64,000 nt of DNA from Vitellaria paradoxa (GCA_019916065.1 CM034233.1:19056436-19120435), one strand, 5' to 3'; counted from the stretch's first letter, positions 22,141-34,753 are shown. The notes: a model not told the origin generated them from the sequence alone. Numbers and translations: made by a program.

Positions 22141-24064
22141 CCAGTAGGAAGACTAATTCGATTCAACTTTTTACAGTTTTTTTAAAGTGGGAGAAAGTAA
22201 TTTTTTTTTTTTGCAGTTTTTTTTTAACTTTTTGTAAATATTTGTAAAATTTAAATTTTAAAATAAACGTACAAAAAATAAAAATAATAAAAATTGATAA
22301 AAGTAATCAAATATTTTGTAACTTTCTGTCATTTTCGATAATTTTTTATTCAACCAAATGAGATCTTAGTATGTAAAAACTTACTAAAATTAATTAATAA
22401 TTAAAAAGTTGTGAATTTTTTAGTATCTTTAATTAAATTTCATTAAATACAACTTTCAAATCAATTTTCTTATTTTTTTTGCCATTAAAAAATCACCTAA
22501 ATTTAAAATTAGATTGATTATTATATAAATTAACGTGACAAGATTCAATTTCTTTTAATTTGGTTCAAGCCAAGCCTAATGAAAAATTTTGTGTAAAATG
22601 ATAATTCAAAAATTAGGTCTGGACAAATTTTGAAATAGAATAATTTAGAATCCAGCTAATAAAAATAACAATATAATGACATTTTTTAAATTCAAAACTA
22701 ATAAATTGAAAACTTCTGAAATGAAGTCAATGGGCTTTCTGAATTCAACAGATATTGTACGCGCCCTAACTTTAACCAGCGCAGCTGGTTGTAAACTTTT
22801 GCCAAGCGGACTGACGAAACTCTCAATCCCTAACCTAGCCCCCAAAAAAAAAAAAAAAAAAATTAAATAAAAATAAATAAATAAATAAAAACTCAAATCC
22901 TTTTGGTAAGGATAGGAGTTAAAAAAAATCTCGACAAAATCAAATATCGAATTCGATTATTTTGGTTCGATTAATGGCTCAGATCTTGGATTAATAATAA
23001 AAAAAATAAAGGTCAAGAAAAAAATAATCCCACTCAAACTAACTCGCATTTAACCCAAAAAATATAATTTATAATATTATATTAATATATAATACTTTAT
23101 TTATTTAAATGTTTAGAAATCAAAAATAAGTAAATTGACTTAACCCAAAAACCGAACCGGTCTAATCTAATTTAAGCTAACTTGAAAATCGAACTGATTC
23201 AACTTGATATTTTCGGTTTTATTATAAGTTAAAAATTAATTTAAATCTAATTTTTAAGAATTAAAAAAATTAACTTAGTTCTCAGTTAAATATCAACCCG
23301 AACGTAAACTCACCTATGCACAACCCCCAAATAACCCTAAGTAAGGATTTACTTTTTATTCTCTCCAATATATATATATACATATATGTATTTCCTAACA
23401 AGACAGTCTGGATTGAATTTGAACCCACAAGCTTGGCAGAGGATTGGGTTCTGCACTAGACATGTAAGGGAAGGTATTGTCTATTTTTGCCCACTTCAGT
23501 TGGGCTTAGTCTTTTCTCGCTATCATGTTCAAGCCCACTTATTGATTCTAACATGTTCAGTCGTCTTAAAATGTGCTAAAATATAAACTCATAATTAAGG
23601 ATCATAGAAGCTACACGTAAATGGGATGAAAATTTTATCCCTGCGATCCTGCTGTACCATAAACCTTGTCCAATATTAATTTAGTGCATGGGTAATAGTA
23701 TAATTAGTTAAAAAAATATTTTAATGGGTATGGTAAATTACCGAGCTCTATTTATTGGTAAATTTTTTAAAAAGTTCAACCATATATATACAATATTCAA
23801 AATAATAAAAATAAAAATACGAAATAACACAATCACTAATTTATTACAAAAGTTGATCCATTCACAACGCAAATAAAAAATACCTTAATTGATAAATGTT
23901 GTCCCCTCTATACTCATGTGAATATATGTGTAAGATATGTATTGAGATATTATAACTGAATACAAATATAAAATAAGCGAATTCTATGGGATTTATTTAG
24001 AATTTTAGTGTCCAATATCAAGTTGGGATTGTATTGTTACATGTATTTGACTTTTTTGTGGATT
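22141..24064. other. AT-rich intergenic DNA
   Basis: No gene recognised. Poly-A/T runs and a short (AAAT)n tract near 22865-22890 are present. Several degraded, repeat-like AT-rich stretches cannot be classified by eye. Confidence 0.5.
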
Positions 24065-24336
24065 TCTCCTCTGGGATTGGGAAGAAACCCGCAACCGCTA
24101 CCCGAGGGTGTGCACTAGGTGAAACCCGTCCCGTGGACTAAGCCGGCAATGGCTCACGAGGTGGTAAACCAGCCTAGGCAAGACTTAGCTGACCGACTCG
24201 ACCGAGGGGGACTGTTAGAAGTCCGCCGAAGCGGTAACTTGCCCCTCTCCGAAGGGATAGTCGAACTTGAGATTTCACGCAGCCCAAGTTTTCAGATACT
24301 CTCGAACCCCCACTCGACCACCCCCGAAGGGGCACT
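24065..24336 (-). mobile_element. GC-rich short insertion, probably SINE-like
   Basis: A block of about 270 bp, much more GC-rich than its surroundings, lies between copies of a target duplication: TTTTTTGTGGATT at 24052-24064 and 24337-24349. Read on the minus strand, the beginning holds TGGTCGAGTGG (A-box-like) and GGGTTCGAGAG (B-box-like), though their spacing is shorter than in a tRNA. The minus-strand 3' part, with GTTTCACCTAGTGCACACCC and GGGTAGCGG, is homologous to the short element at 40444-40523. SINE is my best guess. The target duplication and the second copy show it is mobile DNA. Confidence 0.6.
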
Positions 24337-24349
24337 TTTTTTGTGGATT

Positions 24350-25830
24350 CTTAGATCTATGGTGACTTGTTTTCCTTTTGAATGTGTAACGTGGGTTAAA
24401 TAGGTTTTCTATTGGAGTTCTAGATGCACGAAAATTGAGAGTGAGAGACTTGCAGAAAGAAATCAGTTTTTGTGTACCTTTCTATAATTATAGTGGAATG
24501 AGGCTTGTTGAAAGAAGGGAGTTTGATTGTACCATTCTATGATTATAGTGGAATTCATTCTCCTTCTCTTTCACCAGTAGATATTATGTAAATTGTGCTA
24601 AACCAAGTTAATTCTACGTGTGTGTGTGTATTTAATTTGATTTTTTCTTATTTTATGCGTATTGTGTCACGTTATTTCTATGTGCGTGGATTTAATTTAA
24701 TTTCTTTTTCTTATTTTGTATGTATTGTTATTTAATTACATGAAAGTTCAATCCTAACAAATCCTATTCATAATCATCCCTATATATGCATTTTGAAAAG
24801 CCAAAAATGGACATAAGAATTCTATCTTAACAAATCGTATTTATATCTATTCATTGTCCTCCCTATATATGCTTTTTGAAAAGTCAAAAATGGATTGAAT
24901 GAGAAATACGTGGATAAAAAACGAGTTGTAGCAATGTGTATATTTTTTTTTCTTATGTTGTGCTTGGATCAATAATTTCTTAAGGAAAATTGATTCAAAA
25001 TTTTTTCTCTTGTAAGGTTAATGGTGAAAAATAGTAAGGAAAAAGCACAAATTTTAAGAAATTAAAGTAATTAAATTAACAAACTAATTTATTAATACAT
25101 TCAATTTATTTTTTACATATTTGTTAATATTTACAAATAATAATATGCATTTAAGATTTCATGTTCTCTCCATTTCTTCTTCTATTTTCTTTCGTTTTCT
25201 AAGTCTTTTTCCTTTCCACTTACCAAATCCACGATGAAGTCATGGACTGAGTTGAAATTTTAATCTGATGCATGCATGTCAATAATGCATAAACTTTTTT
25301 AGGGGCCATTTGGGATTGGGAATCCATTTAAAGTTGGAGATCGGGTGATAGCCATGATGCTCTCTGCACAATGGACACTTTTAAATTATATATTTATATA
25401 TATATATGCAACCATTGTAATGGTTTTCTTGTGGAGACTGTGAAGTCCAATGATCCAATCCTAGGTCTTAAACCAAATCTATTAAGCAACAGTTGATGCC
25501 ACTTTACCCGTACCTTCGACATGAATTATTGATCAATATTGGATGATAAAGAGTGTAAAGTGGATACATATATAGAAAGAAAAGCGAAACTGAGGTTGCC
25601 CATGTATAGATCCAAAGTATATATTCGAATTAGACAACACAAGGAAAATTAATGGAAATATGAATCATGTACGCATATTTGGTCTGTTTGACACATTTAA
25701 AGGTCTCTATAAATTTCATTCATCCTCCAGCTCATAGAGAACTCCCACACAGATCGGTGGAATTTGTCCACAGAATGTGGGTGTAAGGAAAATTAATCAA
25801 GAGTGAAAAAAAAAAAAAAAAAAGCTATAA
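24350..25830. other. AT-rich intergenic DNA
   Basis: No gene seen. A poly-A run lies just left of the Copia remnant (25807-25823). Confidence 0.5.
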
Positions 25831-26176
25831 TGTTGGCCTTGACTTTATGATAATAGAAGTTTTTAATTATGAAAATATTTGAAAAATGAAGGGAAAAAAT
25901 GAATTTCCATTTATTCTGAAAAACACTAATTACAAGTCCCTTAAATAGGTGAAAAATCATCTATTAATTAGGAAAAGATAAGAACTACCAAATATAAATA
26001 AAAAAATCCTACTAAAACAGGAATCATATAATAGGAAATAACTAGTTAATGATATTGGGTAACATGCTACCCATATCTTCTAAATAAAGTAACCTAATCA
26101 GCTAATAAATCAATTGATTTGTTAGCTGTAAGGCTCCTAGAAATCAGTATAGCATAATTAATATCGAGATTTTCTA
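25831..26176 (-). repeat. remnant LTR of the decayed Copia element
   Basis: Inferred from TG at 25831 and its position directly against a polypurine tract. On the minus strand the inner LTR edge reads TAGAAAATCTCG, with the usual TG start apparently lost. No second copy is available for comparison. Confidence 0.6.
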
Positions 26177-26185
26177 CGCTCCCCC

Positions 26186-28250
26186 TCAAGTTGGGCTGTA
26201 AATGTTGATTAAGCCCAACTTGGAACTTAGATCATCAAAAGTTTTCTTCGATAGGGCTTTGGTAAGAGTATCTGCCGTTTGCATAAAAATAGGTAGGTAC
26301 ATCATCTTGATTATCCCTTCCTTTATTTTTTCTTTTATAAAATGTCGATCGATCTCCACGTGTTTTGTCCTATCATAATGTACTGTTCTTTGTAATGCTA
26401 ATGGCCGACTGATTATCACAGAGCATCTTCATAGGTTCTTTAACTGGAATCCTTAGTTCTTTAAGAAGTCTCCTTAACCATATTCCTTCGTAAATTCCAT
26501 GAGCCAGTACTCTGAATTCTGCTTCTGCACTACTTTTTGGTACAACTGATTGCTTTTTGCTTTGCCATGTGACTAGATTTCCCTATATGTAGGTACAATA
26601 ACCAGAGGTTGATCTTCAATCACTTACTGAACCAACCCAATCTGCGTCACTAAACACCTCAATGTCTCTCTTTGGTGTCTTCTTGAAGAACAATCCTTTG
26701 CCTGGTGTCAGCTTCAAGTATTTTAGGATTCGATAGACTACCTCCATGTGTTCTTCATTCGAGTTATTCATGAATTGACTTGCCATACTGACAGAGAAGG
26801 CAATATCAAGTCAAGTGTGAGCCAAGTATATGAGTTTTTCGACTAATCTCTAATATCTGCCTTTGTCAACTAGTGCACTATCTTCTTGAGCTCCTAATTT
26901 GGTTGTTGAATCCATAGGAGTATCTACCGGCTTACATCCGAGCATCCCAGTCTCATTTAGGAGATTTAGAATATGTTTCCTTTGAGATACAAAAATTTCA
27001 TTCCTTGACCGTGCTACTTCCATGCCTAAGAAGTATTTGTGACTTCCAAGATCCTTGATTTCAAATTCTTTTGCCAGAAGCCTTTTAAGATTATTCATCT
27101 TCTCCTCATAATATCCTGTTAGTATGATATCATTTACATATACAATAAGGATAGCAAGTTTACCTTTAGGAGAGTGTTTGACAAATAGAGTGTGATCTGC
27201 TTGACATTGAGAATAGCCGTATTGCCTGATTACTTTGGTGAATCTTTCAAACCAGGCTCTGGGGGATTGCTTGAGCCCATAAAGTGACCTTCTGAGTTTG
27301 CAGACCTTGTTATGTGTGGCTTAAGTCTCAAAACCAGGAGGAATATCCATGTAGACCTTTTTCAGCCAAATCTCCATTTAATAACGCATTCTTAACATCT
27401 AATTGATGAAGAGGCCAATCTGAGTTGGCAGCCAATGATAAGAGAACCTGAATTGTGTTTAGCTTGGGCATAGGTGCAAATGTTTTCTCATAGTCGATTC
27501 TATAAGATTAAGTGAATCCCTTCACTACAAGTCGTGCTTTGAACCTATTAATGCTCCCATCTTCATTATATTTCATGGTGAAGATCCATTTGCAACCTAC
27601 TAGACGTTTACCGATTGGTAAATCTGTGATTTCCCATGTTCCATTCTTTTCCAGTGCACAAATTTCTTCTCAAATTGTTGACTTCCATTCACGTGATTTG
27701 AGAGCTTCTTGAATGTTGTTAGGAACTTGAGTTTTGTCGAGGTTGGCTACAAAAGCTCTAAATTTTGGTGACAGTCCCCGGTATGACACAAAGTTGTATA
27801 TTAGGTGTTTTGTGCACGATCTCACGTCTTTTTGCATAGCAATACGCAAATCAATATTATCATTAGTCAACTCATTATATGAAGTCTTGAGATCAATGTT
27901 ACCTGGTGGATTTTCATGTCATCTAGGATTCAAGTTAGAATTTTGGATTTGCTTAAGAGGTGCTTGTTGCTCTATCTCCCTTTGGTTCCTTTTTCTCCAT
28001 GAATAGGTAAGCAATGCAGTTCCATTGTTCGATTGACTAGTGTCAGGATGTTAAAGAGAATTGGAAGTATTTTGCTGATAGGACGGTTTATTACTTTCGG
28101 GAAAAGATGAGTTAGGAAGAGAATTAGGAGTAAGATTAGGAGTAGGATCAGGTTCTAAGTTAGGAAGAGGAATAGGTGATATTTGAGGATCAAAGACATG
28201 TGAGTTGGGAGTAGGAGCCAAAAACATGTGAAATGACTTCATAGTGTTCC
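26186..28250 (-). pseudogene. decayed Copia pol (integrase end, RT, RNase H)
   Basis: Fragments in the correct order, read right to left: a proline-rich linker (about 28051-28242); the start of RT (27670-27870 and around 27500); RT core with DLGSHKYFLGMEVA and SQRKHILNLL (26850-27098); and the RNase H end with HYDRTKHVEIDRHFI (26186-26419). Reading frames change between fragments and several in-frame stops occur. It cannot encode an active polyprotein. Confidence 0.85.
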
Positions 28251-28308
28251 AAAGCTGGTATTATTATGTATTGTTTTTCCCCTAAATATCAGATTTGGAG
28301 TAGAAAGG

Positions 28309-28706
28309 TTGTTGCTCAAAGAAAGTGACATCCATAGAGTGATAATCTGTCTGTACATATGCGATCCCCCTTGAACTCTTGCCTAATACTTGGTTTTGAA
28401 ATGCAAGTGCATCCAAAGATAGTCGTGCAGGTATCTACTTTCACCAATCCACCTACCTTCTTCTTTACTTAAAAGAAAGTAGATCATATTATATATGTTG
28501 ATGTATATTGTTGCTCAAAGAAAGTGACATCCATAGAGTGATAATCTGTCTGTACATATGCGATCCCCCTTGAACTCTTGCCTAATACTTGGTTTTGAAA
28601 TGCAAGTGCATCCAAAGATAGTCGTGCAGGTATCTACTTTCACCAATCCACCTACCTTCTTCTTTACTTAAAAGAAAGTAGATCATATTATATATGTTGA
28701 TGTATA
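28309..28706. repeat. perfect 199-bp tandem duplication in old Copia sequence
   Basis: 28309-28507 and 28508-28706 are identical by eye, from GTTGCTCAAAGAAAG to GTTGATGTATA. On the minus strand the unit encodes decayed Copia integrase/linker sequence (a MDVTFFEQQPF-like stretch). The perfect identity contrasts with the heavy decay of the surrounding element. Confidence 0.92.
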
Positions 28707-28707
28707 A

Positions 28708-28849
28708 CTGATTTTTTTTTTTAACTGGGTGACTGAATGACATAATGCATTGTCATATACGAGGGAGTGTCGTGTATAAAACCTCGTTTTTGGACTTATA
28801 GTTGGTTTTAAATTAAATGCTTTTAGCCTGTATTATTCCATCTCGTGGT
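28708..28849. other. upstream region of the transporter gene
   Basis: A short stretch between the Copia remnant and the TATA box of the next gene. The proximal promoter therefore abuts retroelement DNA. Confidence 0.4.
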
Positions 28850-28858
28850 CTATATAAG
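28850..28858 (+). promoter_or_regulatory. TATA box of the AVT1-like gene
   Basis: CTATATAAG lies about 57 bp upstream of the start codon. That predicts a transcription start near 28880 and a 5' UTR of only about 30-35 nt. Confidence 0.6.
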
Positions 28859-28913
28859 TCAGAGTCGTCCAATTTATATTAGTGAGCATTGTGGAGAGAG
28901 TGGGCAACCAAAG

Positions 28914-31780
28914 ATGGACTCTCAGGATGCGGAGAGAATGGAGAGCCAAAACCAATCCCCACAGCCACAACAACCAGCCAAGGGCACAAACTTCCTCAGA
29001 ACTTGCTTAAATGGGCTCAATGCATTATCAGGTCTCTCTCTCTCTCTCTCTCTGAATTTAATTTGATAATGTTTCAATATATATATTTATATATAGTTAT
29101 AGTGCATATCATTGAAGCAGTCCAAATAATTCCTTCATGTTTGTGTGTGTATATATATATATATATATGCGCTACATTCACCAAAAAAGGACTAAATGTT
29201 TGATCATTCTGCTGCTTAATTATAGGCGTTGGGATACTATCAATTCCATATGCACTATCTCAAGGAGGATGGCTAACCTTAATAATTCTCTTCGCCGTCG
29301 CGATTCTCTGTTGCTACACGGGGCTACTTCTGCGCCGATGTATGCATTCAGACCCACTCATCAAAACCTATCCCGATATCGGGGAGCTCGCCTTTGGGAC
29401 CAAGGGTAGAGCCATGGTATCGACCTTCATGTACCTCGAGCTCTACTTAGTCGCCGTCGAGCTTCTAATACTAGAAGGGGACAACCTGCAAAAGCTGTTT
29501 CCGAACGCTGGCATCCACATTGCTGGCCATGAACTTCGAGGAAAACAATGCTTTGTTTTGCTCACTGCCTTGGTTGTATTGCCATCGACGTGGTTGAGGA
29601 ATTTGGGTTTGCTGTCTTATGTCTCTGCTGGTGGGGTTTTGGCGTCAATAGTGCTGGTTGGTTCTGTTTTCTGGGCTGGTGCTAGCCCTGTTGATGGGGT
29701 GGGCTTTCATGAAAGAGGGATGCTCTGGAATTGGAGTGGACTCGCTACAGCTATAAGCTTATATACTTTTTGCTATTGTGGGCATGCTGTTTTCCCCACG
29801 CTATGCAATTCCATGGAAGACTCAAGCCAATTCCCTAAGGTATCCTATTCTTCCGTTATCAGTTAGGAAAATGCCATTTTGTTCCTTTTTCTTTTTCTTT
29901 TTTATTTTTGGCGCAGAATTAATTTTAAGTCAGAATAGTGTCACACATTGTCATGTGTCTAATAATAAAGTATTTAGGGTGAATTTTTTTTTTTTAATTT
30001 CAAAGTGATTGGCTTGCAAGCCTTAATTATCGCGTCATTTCAATAAATGTTTTTGAAAATGTATTCCTATAACATAATATTTTACCATATTAGTTATCCA
30101 GGGATTTATATATTATGAAAAAAGTATTTTACAATATTAGATGCACTATAATAAATAAGGGTTTTAGTGATAAAATTTTAGCACGTAACCACAAATATTT
30201 AGGATGCGTTTTGGATTGGTAAACGTAACAATCTCGTAATTCAAGAAGTGTGTGAAAATTAGAAATTTATAGAGATTTTTGGTAAAATTTAGAGTTTCAA
30301 ACATAGTCTTTAGTAATGCAAAAAATCAGTACCACATATTTGTTATAATAGTCCATTATTAAAATAATTATTTATTATTAAATGATAGTTCGAATAATAA
30401 ATTATACTTCATAACTAATAATTTTATGACTCATTCTAATTTTTTTTAATGATAATTTGTGTAGTCACTAATACAAATGTTTTATGACTCATTCTAATAT
30501 TCTAATATTTTTGAAACAAGGATTAGTGGAGGAAAAAGAAAGGTAGGGGAAAATAAAGAAAAAAAAAATAAAAATGTTAAATTTATTTTTTTTAAGTATG
30601 GTTAAGAAAATGAGTAGATATTTGTAAAAATAAAATTAATAATATAATTTTTAACTTAATTTTAAAACAAAAATAAATATATATAAATAATTTTATTTAA
30701 TTTACTCCAACTTTCTTTTCCTTCAAAAATATTTACTCTAAATACATCCAAAAGGAAATTAATTCCATAACTTCATGTTGGGTTCAAGTTCTAATTATTA
30801 CAAACCATTATATAACATTGGAATTTTGGTACGGATCAATATGAGTCAATACGATCTATTTGAAAAGATTTTAAATTTTTTTGGAATTTTGGTCTGGCCA
30901 AATTTGTTGGAATGAAGCATTTATCACGAAGGATTTAAAAATTTTTCAACGGTTAAAAAATTTTAAAAAAGAAATTCAAAAGTTATAATTAAACTTTCTC
31001 TAATAAAATTTTGTTATGTGTCACTTTTGTACAATTTTTACTATTTTTTTGTCGAATCATATACAAACACTCAAAAAATTTCAGAAGTTATTTGATATTC
31101 CAAATACCCAAAAAAATTAACCTAAAATTTAAAAATTTTTGCAAAAATTTGAAGCAACAAACGGGTTGTTAGTAACTTGACTATAGGGAAAGCTAACGAT
31201 AATTCTGAGACATATTTAATTATGTTTCTGGTCTCCTCGTACTGTCTTATTGCAGGTCTTACTTGTTTGCTTCATTACAAGCACAAGCTGCTACGGATCA
31301 ATGGCAGTTCTAGGCTACCTAATGTTCGGACAAAACCTGATGTCCCAAGTTACACTAAATCTTCCTGCCCGGAACTTCAGTTCCAAAATCGCAATTTACA
31401 CTACATTAATCAACCCCATCACAAAATACGCACTGATGGTCTCTCCAATCTCTTCCGCCATCAAAGATACATCTCCTTTCCGTGGTAGCAGATCCGCCAG
31501 TTTGCTCATCAGAACAGTTCTGGTGATCAGCACCGTGGCCGTGGCGCTGGCAGTCCCTTTCTTTGGATATGTGATGGTATTTATAGGTTCGTTTTTGAGT
31601 GTTAGTGTCTCGATATTGTTTCCATGTCTTTGCTACTTGAAGATTCACAAGGCGTACAAGAGTTTTGGTTTAGAGTTGGTTGTTATTGTGGGGATACTGG
31701 TGGTGGGGCTTTTAGTGGCTGTAACGGGTACTTTTACTTCTCTCAGAGAGATTGTGAGACACTTGCAACCTGCAGTTTGA
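28914..31780 (+). CDS. AVT1-type vacuolar amino-acid transporter (AAAP family)
   Basis: Three exons: 28914-29031, 29226-29839, 31256-31780. Splice sites are TCAG|GTCTCT, TATAG|GCGTTG, CTAAG|GTATCC and TGCAG|GTCTTA; phases agree and give 418 residues. After a hydrophilic N-terminus the protein has the amino-acid/auxin permease pattern: NGLNALSGVGILSIPYALSQGGW in the first helix region, then about ten further hydrophobic helices, with DIGELAFGTKGR between early helices and SYGSMAVLGYLMFG-like residues (SCYGSMAVLGYLMFG) after the second intron. The family (AVT1) moves neutral amino acids across the tonoplast in antiport with protons. The short soluble N-terminus is at the low end for AVT1 proteins. 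Intron 2 is long (1416 bp) and AT-rich. The start is the ATG just after the TATA/leader region. Family secure; exact AVT1 member not assigned. Confidence 0.92.
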
Positions 31781-32106
31781 ATTATATGTGTAGAAGTTAC
31801 GTTCTTTGGAATGAGCTGCTAATTAATTGATTTACAGCTTGTGGGTTTCTTCATTGATCAGAATATGTACTTAGATTTGTTATGCGTGGTGATGACTTTG
31901 GTGACGAAGATTTACAAAATATTTTTGACAAAATAATTGGTTATGAACAAGTATAAAGCTGGGCTGAAAAGATCGGGGAAACATATTAGAAGAAGATAAT
32001 CATGAATATCCAGATCAGTATTTGTTAAGGTTCACCGTAAGCAAGTGAAGGTTTAATCCAGTTTTCAGGTTGCAATTTATAGAGCTGTGTGTGTTATAAG
32101 ACATTA

Positions 32107-32600
32107 AAACGGGCCGCTTATTTAATAAAAGTGTTAAATTATACTATTCATACAACTTAGAGAGAGTTTGAAGTTTCGAAAAGTTTAAAAAAAAAAATTA
32201 CTGTTGAAGTAATATAAAAGTGATATGTGTTAAAATTTAATTAAAAAAATTAAAAATTTTTTGAAAAAATATGCCCCTTATTAATTAAACTGGTCAAATT
32301 ACATGACAACATGAATTTAACATCCTTATTATTTGAAAATTGATATTTTATATATCATAAAAACATTTATTTGTTATTATAAATATATAATATTTAAGAT
32401 ATAAATTAAGTATACTTTCTAAGTTAACCAGTAATCAAATATAAAATAAGTGATCTAAATTTTATCATTGAGAAAAAAAAAATAGAGAGATATAATTACA
32501 ATATTTGTAGAACTACTATGCTACTTTGATCTATTTATGACACGATTATTATATATTATAAACAAGTCGAGCCCATGCATTTATGTCAAACCAAACTCGA
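32107..32600. repeat. dispersed AT-rich block, copy A
   Basis: Matches about 33600-34060 over CTTATTTAATAAA, AATTAACC.G..ATCAA.TATAAAATAAGTGA and CATTTATGTCAAACCAAA-type segments. Copy A carries an extra insert of about 125 bp near 32156-32280 containing poly-A. Its nature is unknown; it may be a decayed transposon end. Confidence 0.65.
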
Positions 32601-32609
32601 TGAAGTTCG

Positions 32610-33010
32610 TGTCTTTGCCACTTGAAGATTTACAAGGCGTACAAGAGTTTTGGTATAGAGTTGGTAGTTATTGTGGGAATATTGATGGTGGGGGGCTGTA
32701 ATGGGTACTTTCACTTCTCTCAGAGAGATCGTGCCACTTGCAACCTGCAGTTTGAATTATGTATAGGAGTTATTCGGAATGAGCTACTAATTGATTGATT
32801 TACAGCTTATGGGTTTTTTCATTGATCAGAGTATGTATTAAGAGTTGTTATTTGTGGTGATGAGCCTGCTGACGACGATTTGTATAATATTTTTGACAAA
32901 TTATTGTTGATGAACAAGTGTAAACCTGGACTGATAAGAGGAAACATCTTAGAAGAAGATGATGAATATCCAGAGTATTAGTTAAACTTCGGGGCGAGCA
33001 AGTGGAGTCT
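32610..33010 (+). pseudogene. duplicated 3' end of the AVT1-like transporter
   Basis: Aligns with 31620-32030: TTGCCACTTGAAGATTTACA matches TTGCTACTTGAAGATTCACA, and TCTCTCAGAGAGAT and ACTTGCAACCTGCAGTTTGA are shared. Coding similarity covers roughly the last 50 codons and continues through the 3' UTR. A deletion of about ten bases within GTGGGGCTTTTAGTGGCTG shifts the frame, and no upstream exons are present. It is a relic, not a gene. Confidence 0.88.
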
Positions 33011-33100
33011 CAAGCCATTCTAAATTGCAACCTTATTCCTCCCTCTAGTACTAGTTAAAACTGGATTAAACTTCATTCAAAGTCCGGTTTAATTTATTGG

Positions 33101-33126
33101 GTGTATATATATATATATATATATAT
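33101..33126. repeat. (AT)n microsatellite
   Basis: An uninterrupted TA/AT tract followed by a GTGCGTGCGTGTG stretch. Confidence 0.9.
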
Positions 33127-33599
33127 CTCTGTGCGTGCGTGTGTATTTATGTACTTTTGGAAAAACAATTTTAATCTGATTATTGGAAGTGCTATTAAAA
33201 AAAAAAAAAACATCTCCCCATATCTATCTTGCTATGTTGAATTTACCCACCTTATATTTATCTCTCATTTACACACTTCGGTTGATTACTCGTTTTTATC
33301 TTTGAACGTCTCCTATCATTAAAAATAGAAGTAATTTTTATAAAAGAAACAAAATAATATAAATTATAAAATATCCCTTTCATGTTATATAAATATGGTA
33401 CAAAAATATGTTAATATATTTGTACATTATTGTTTGCTAATAGATATTTGGTGTATAACATAAAAGAGATACGTAAAATATTTTATTACATAATTACTAT
33501 GAGTTTAAATAGATGTGGTAATTCAAATTTATGGATCTACTTGATTACCGCGTAAATTTGACCCAGTCAATTTAACATATTATGATAATAAAACTTAAT

Positions 33600-34060
33600 T
33601 TGACATATAAACGTATTATATGGTATAACACATATGTAACTTATTTAATAAAAAAATGTTAAATAGTACAATTCATGTAATCTATTAATTAATTAGATTA
33701 AATTATATGACAACAACCCGAATTAATATTTAAATATTTATATTTTTATATAATAAACATATGTATTTGTCTTATAAATAATACTTAGGACATAAATTAA
33801 TCATACTTTCTAAATTAACCAACAATCAAGTATAAAATAAGTGACCTAAATTTTATCATTGAGAAAAAAATAGAGGCATAATTACAATATTAGTATAACT
33901 ATTATTTCTTAAAATATTCTCAATAATTCTAATTAAACGGATTACGAGATGTCAATATGAGATATACATTTTAGCTTATTTATGACGCAATTATTTCATA
34001 AATGGACTAAACCCATTTATGTCAAACCAAATTCAATTAACTTCGTGTTGTGTTATCTTC
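33600..34060. repeat. dispersed AT-rich block, copy B
   Basis: The second copy of the block at 32107-32600, in the same orientation and without the poly-A insert. It ends near CATTTATGTCAAACCAAATT. Confidence 0.65.
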
Positions 34061-34753
34061 ATAAATTGTGTCATATATTAATTTTGATATCTAACCTTAT
34101 GTTCAAGTTGAAATGTTCAAAATTTAATTTTCTATAGATGATTTAGGTTTTTGTTATTTATTCTATGAACAATGCTACTCAAAAAAGGAAAAAATAAAAA
34201 TTTATCAAAAAAGCACCTGAGCCATCCAAAAATAAAAAGAAAAATTCTTATGCAATTAAAATTCTTATTTTTAATTAGAAATATTTACAAGAAAGACATA
34301 AATGCATTACATAGGTCAGTTATTTTAATTAATCCACTAAAGTAATGTTTTAATATAAAAATATCTTTATCGTATTATTTTTATATATATTTCTTATTAA
34401 AAGTTTTGGTAGAGTAATATTCCTGTTATGCTAATTACTCTGAAATTTACCGTTCAACTGTCGGTATGCGTGTAGTTGAGATGTGGGTTAAATTATAATT
34501 ACTAATCAATAATCACAGCTAAGAATTGATTCAGCATGATAGGAGACAATAAAGTTGCTCCTTATCTATTACACGCGTGGCTGGCCATAATTTGCCACTA
34601 GACATCGGGGAATTGTCTTTGCTGCTCGCTTGATAGTCGCAACAATCCTTGCAGTTGGAAGATTCATGCTCAACAGTCAACTCTATTCTGATCTTCGCAC
34701 TTGATCACACCTCTAAATACTCGTCTCAATTCCTTCCATTGCCCGTCTCGACA
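34061..34753. other. upstream region of the PPR gene
   Basis: AT-rich up to about 34440, then more balanced. An open frame runs in phase with the PPR gene from 34649 but contains no ATG until 34754, so I read that part as 5' UTR. Confidence 0.5.

Larger units (their letters stand above)
25831..28707 (-). mobile_element. decayed, 5'-truncated Copia element
   Basis: At the left is an LTR-like block of about 346 bp starting TGTTGGCC. It is followed on the minus strand by a polypurine tract (CAACTTGAGGGGGAGCG, about 26177-26200) and then pol sequence reading away to the right. No matching 5' LTR or gag is present, and homology ends near 28707. Stops and frameshifts are frequent. The pol sequence is clearly diverged from the intact Copia at 5.5-10.9 kb, so this is a different, older family. 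Confidence 0.85.
31620..34060 (+). repeat. tandem segmental duplication of the transporter 3' end plus adjacent repeat
   Basis: The segment from the last 55 codons of the transporter through its 3' flank (31620-32090) and an AT-rich block (32107-32600) is followed at once by a second copy of the gene end (32610-33010) and, after unrelated DNA with an (AT)n tract, a second copy of the block (about 33600-34060). Matching blocks keep the same order and orientation. The first offset is close to 990 bp. The copies differ by many substitutions and indels, so the event is old. Confidence 0.8.

Noticed and set aside
21806..22247. Two overlapping plus-strand open frames upstream of the apyrase gene
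   Set aside because: They derive from the CT-rich leader of the divergently placed apyrase gene and have repeat-driven Ser/Leu/Pro composition.
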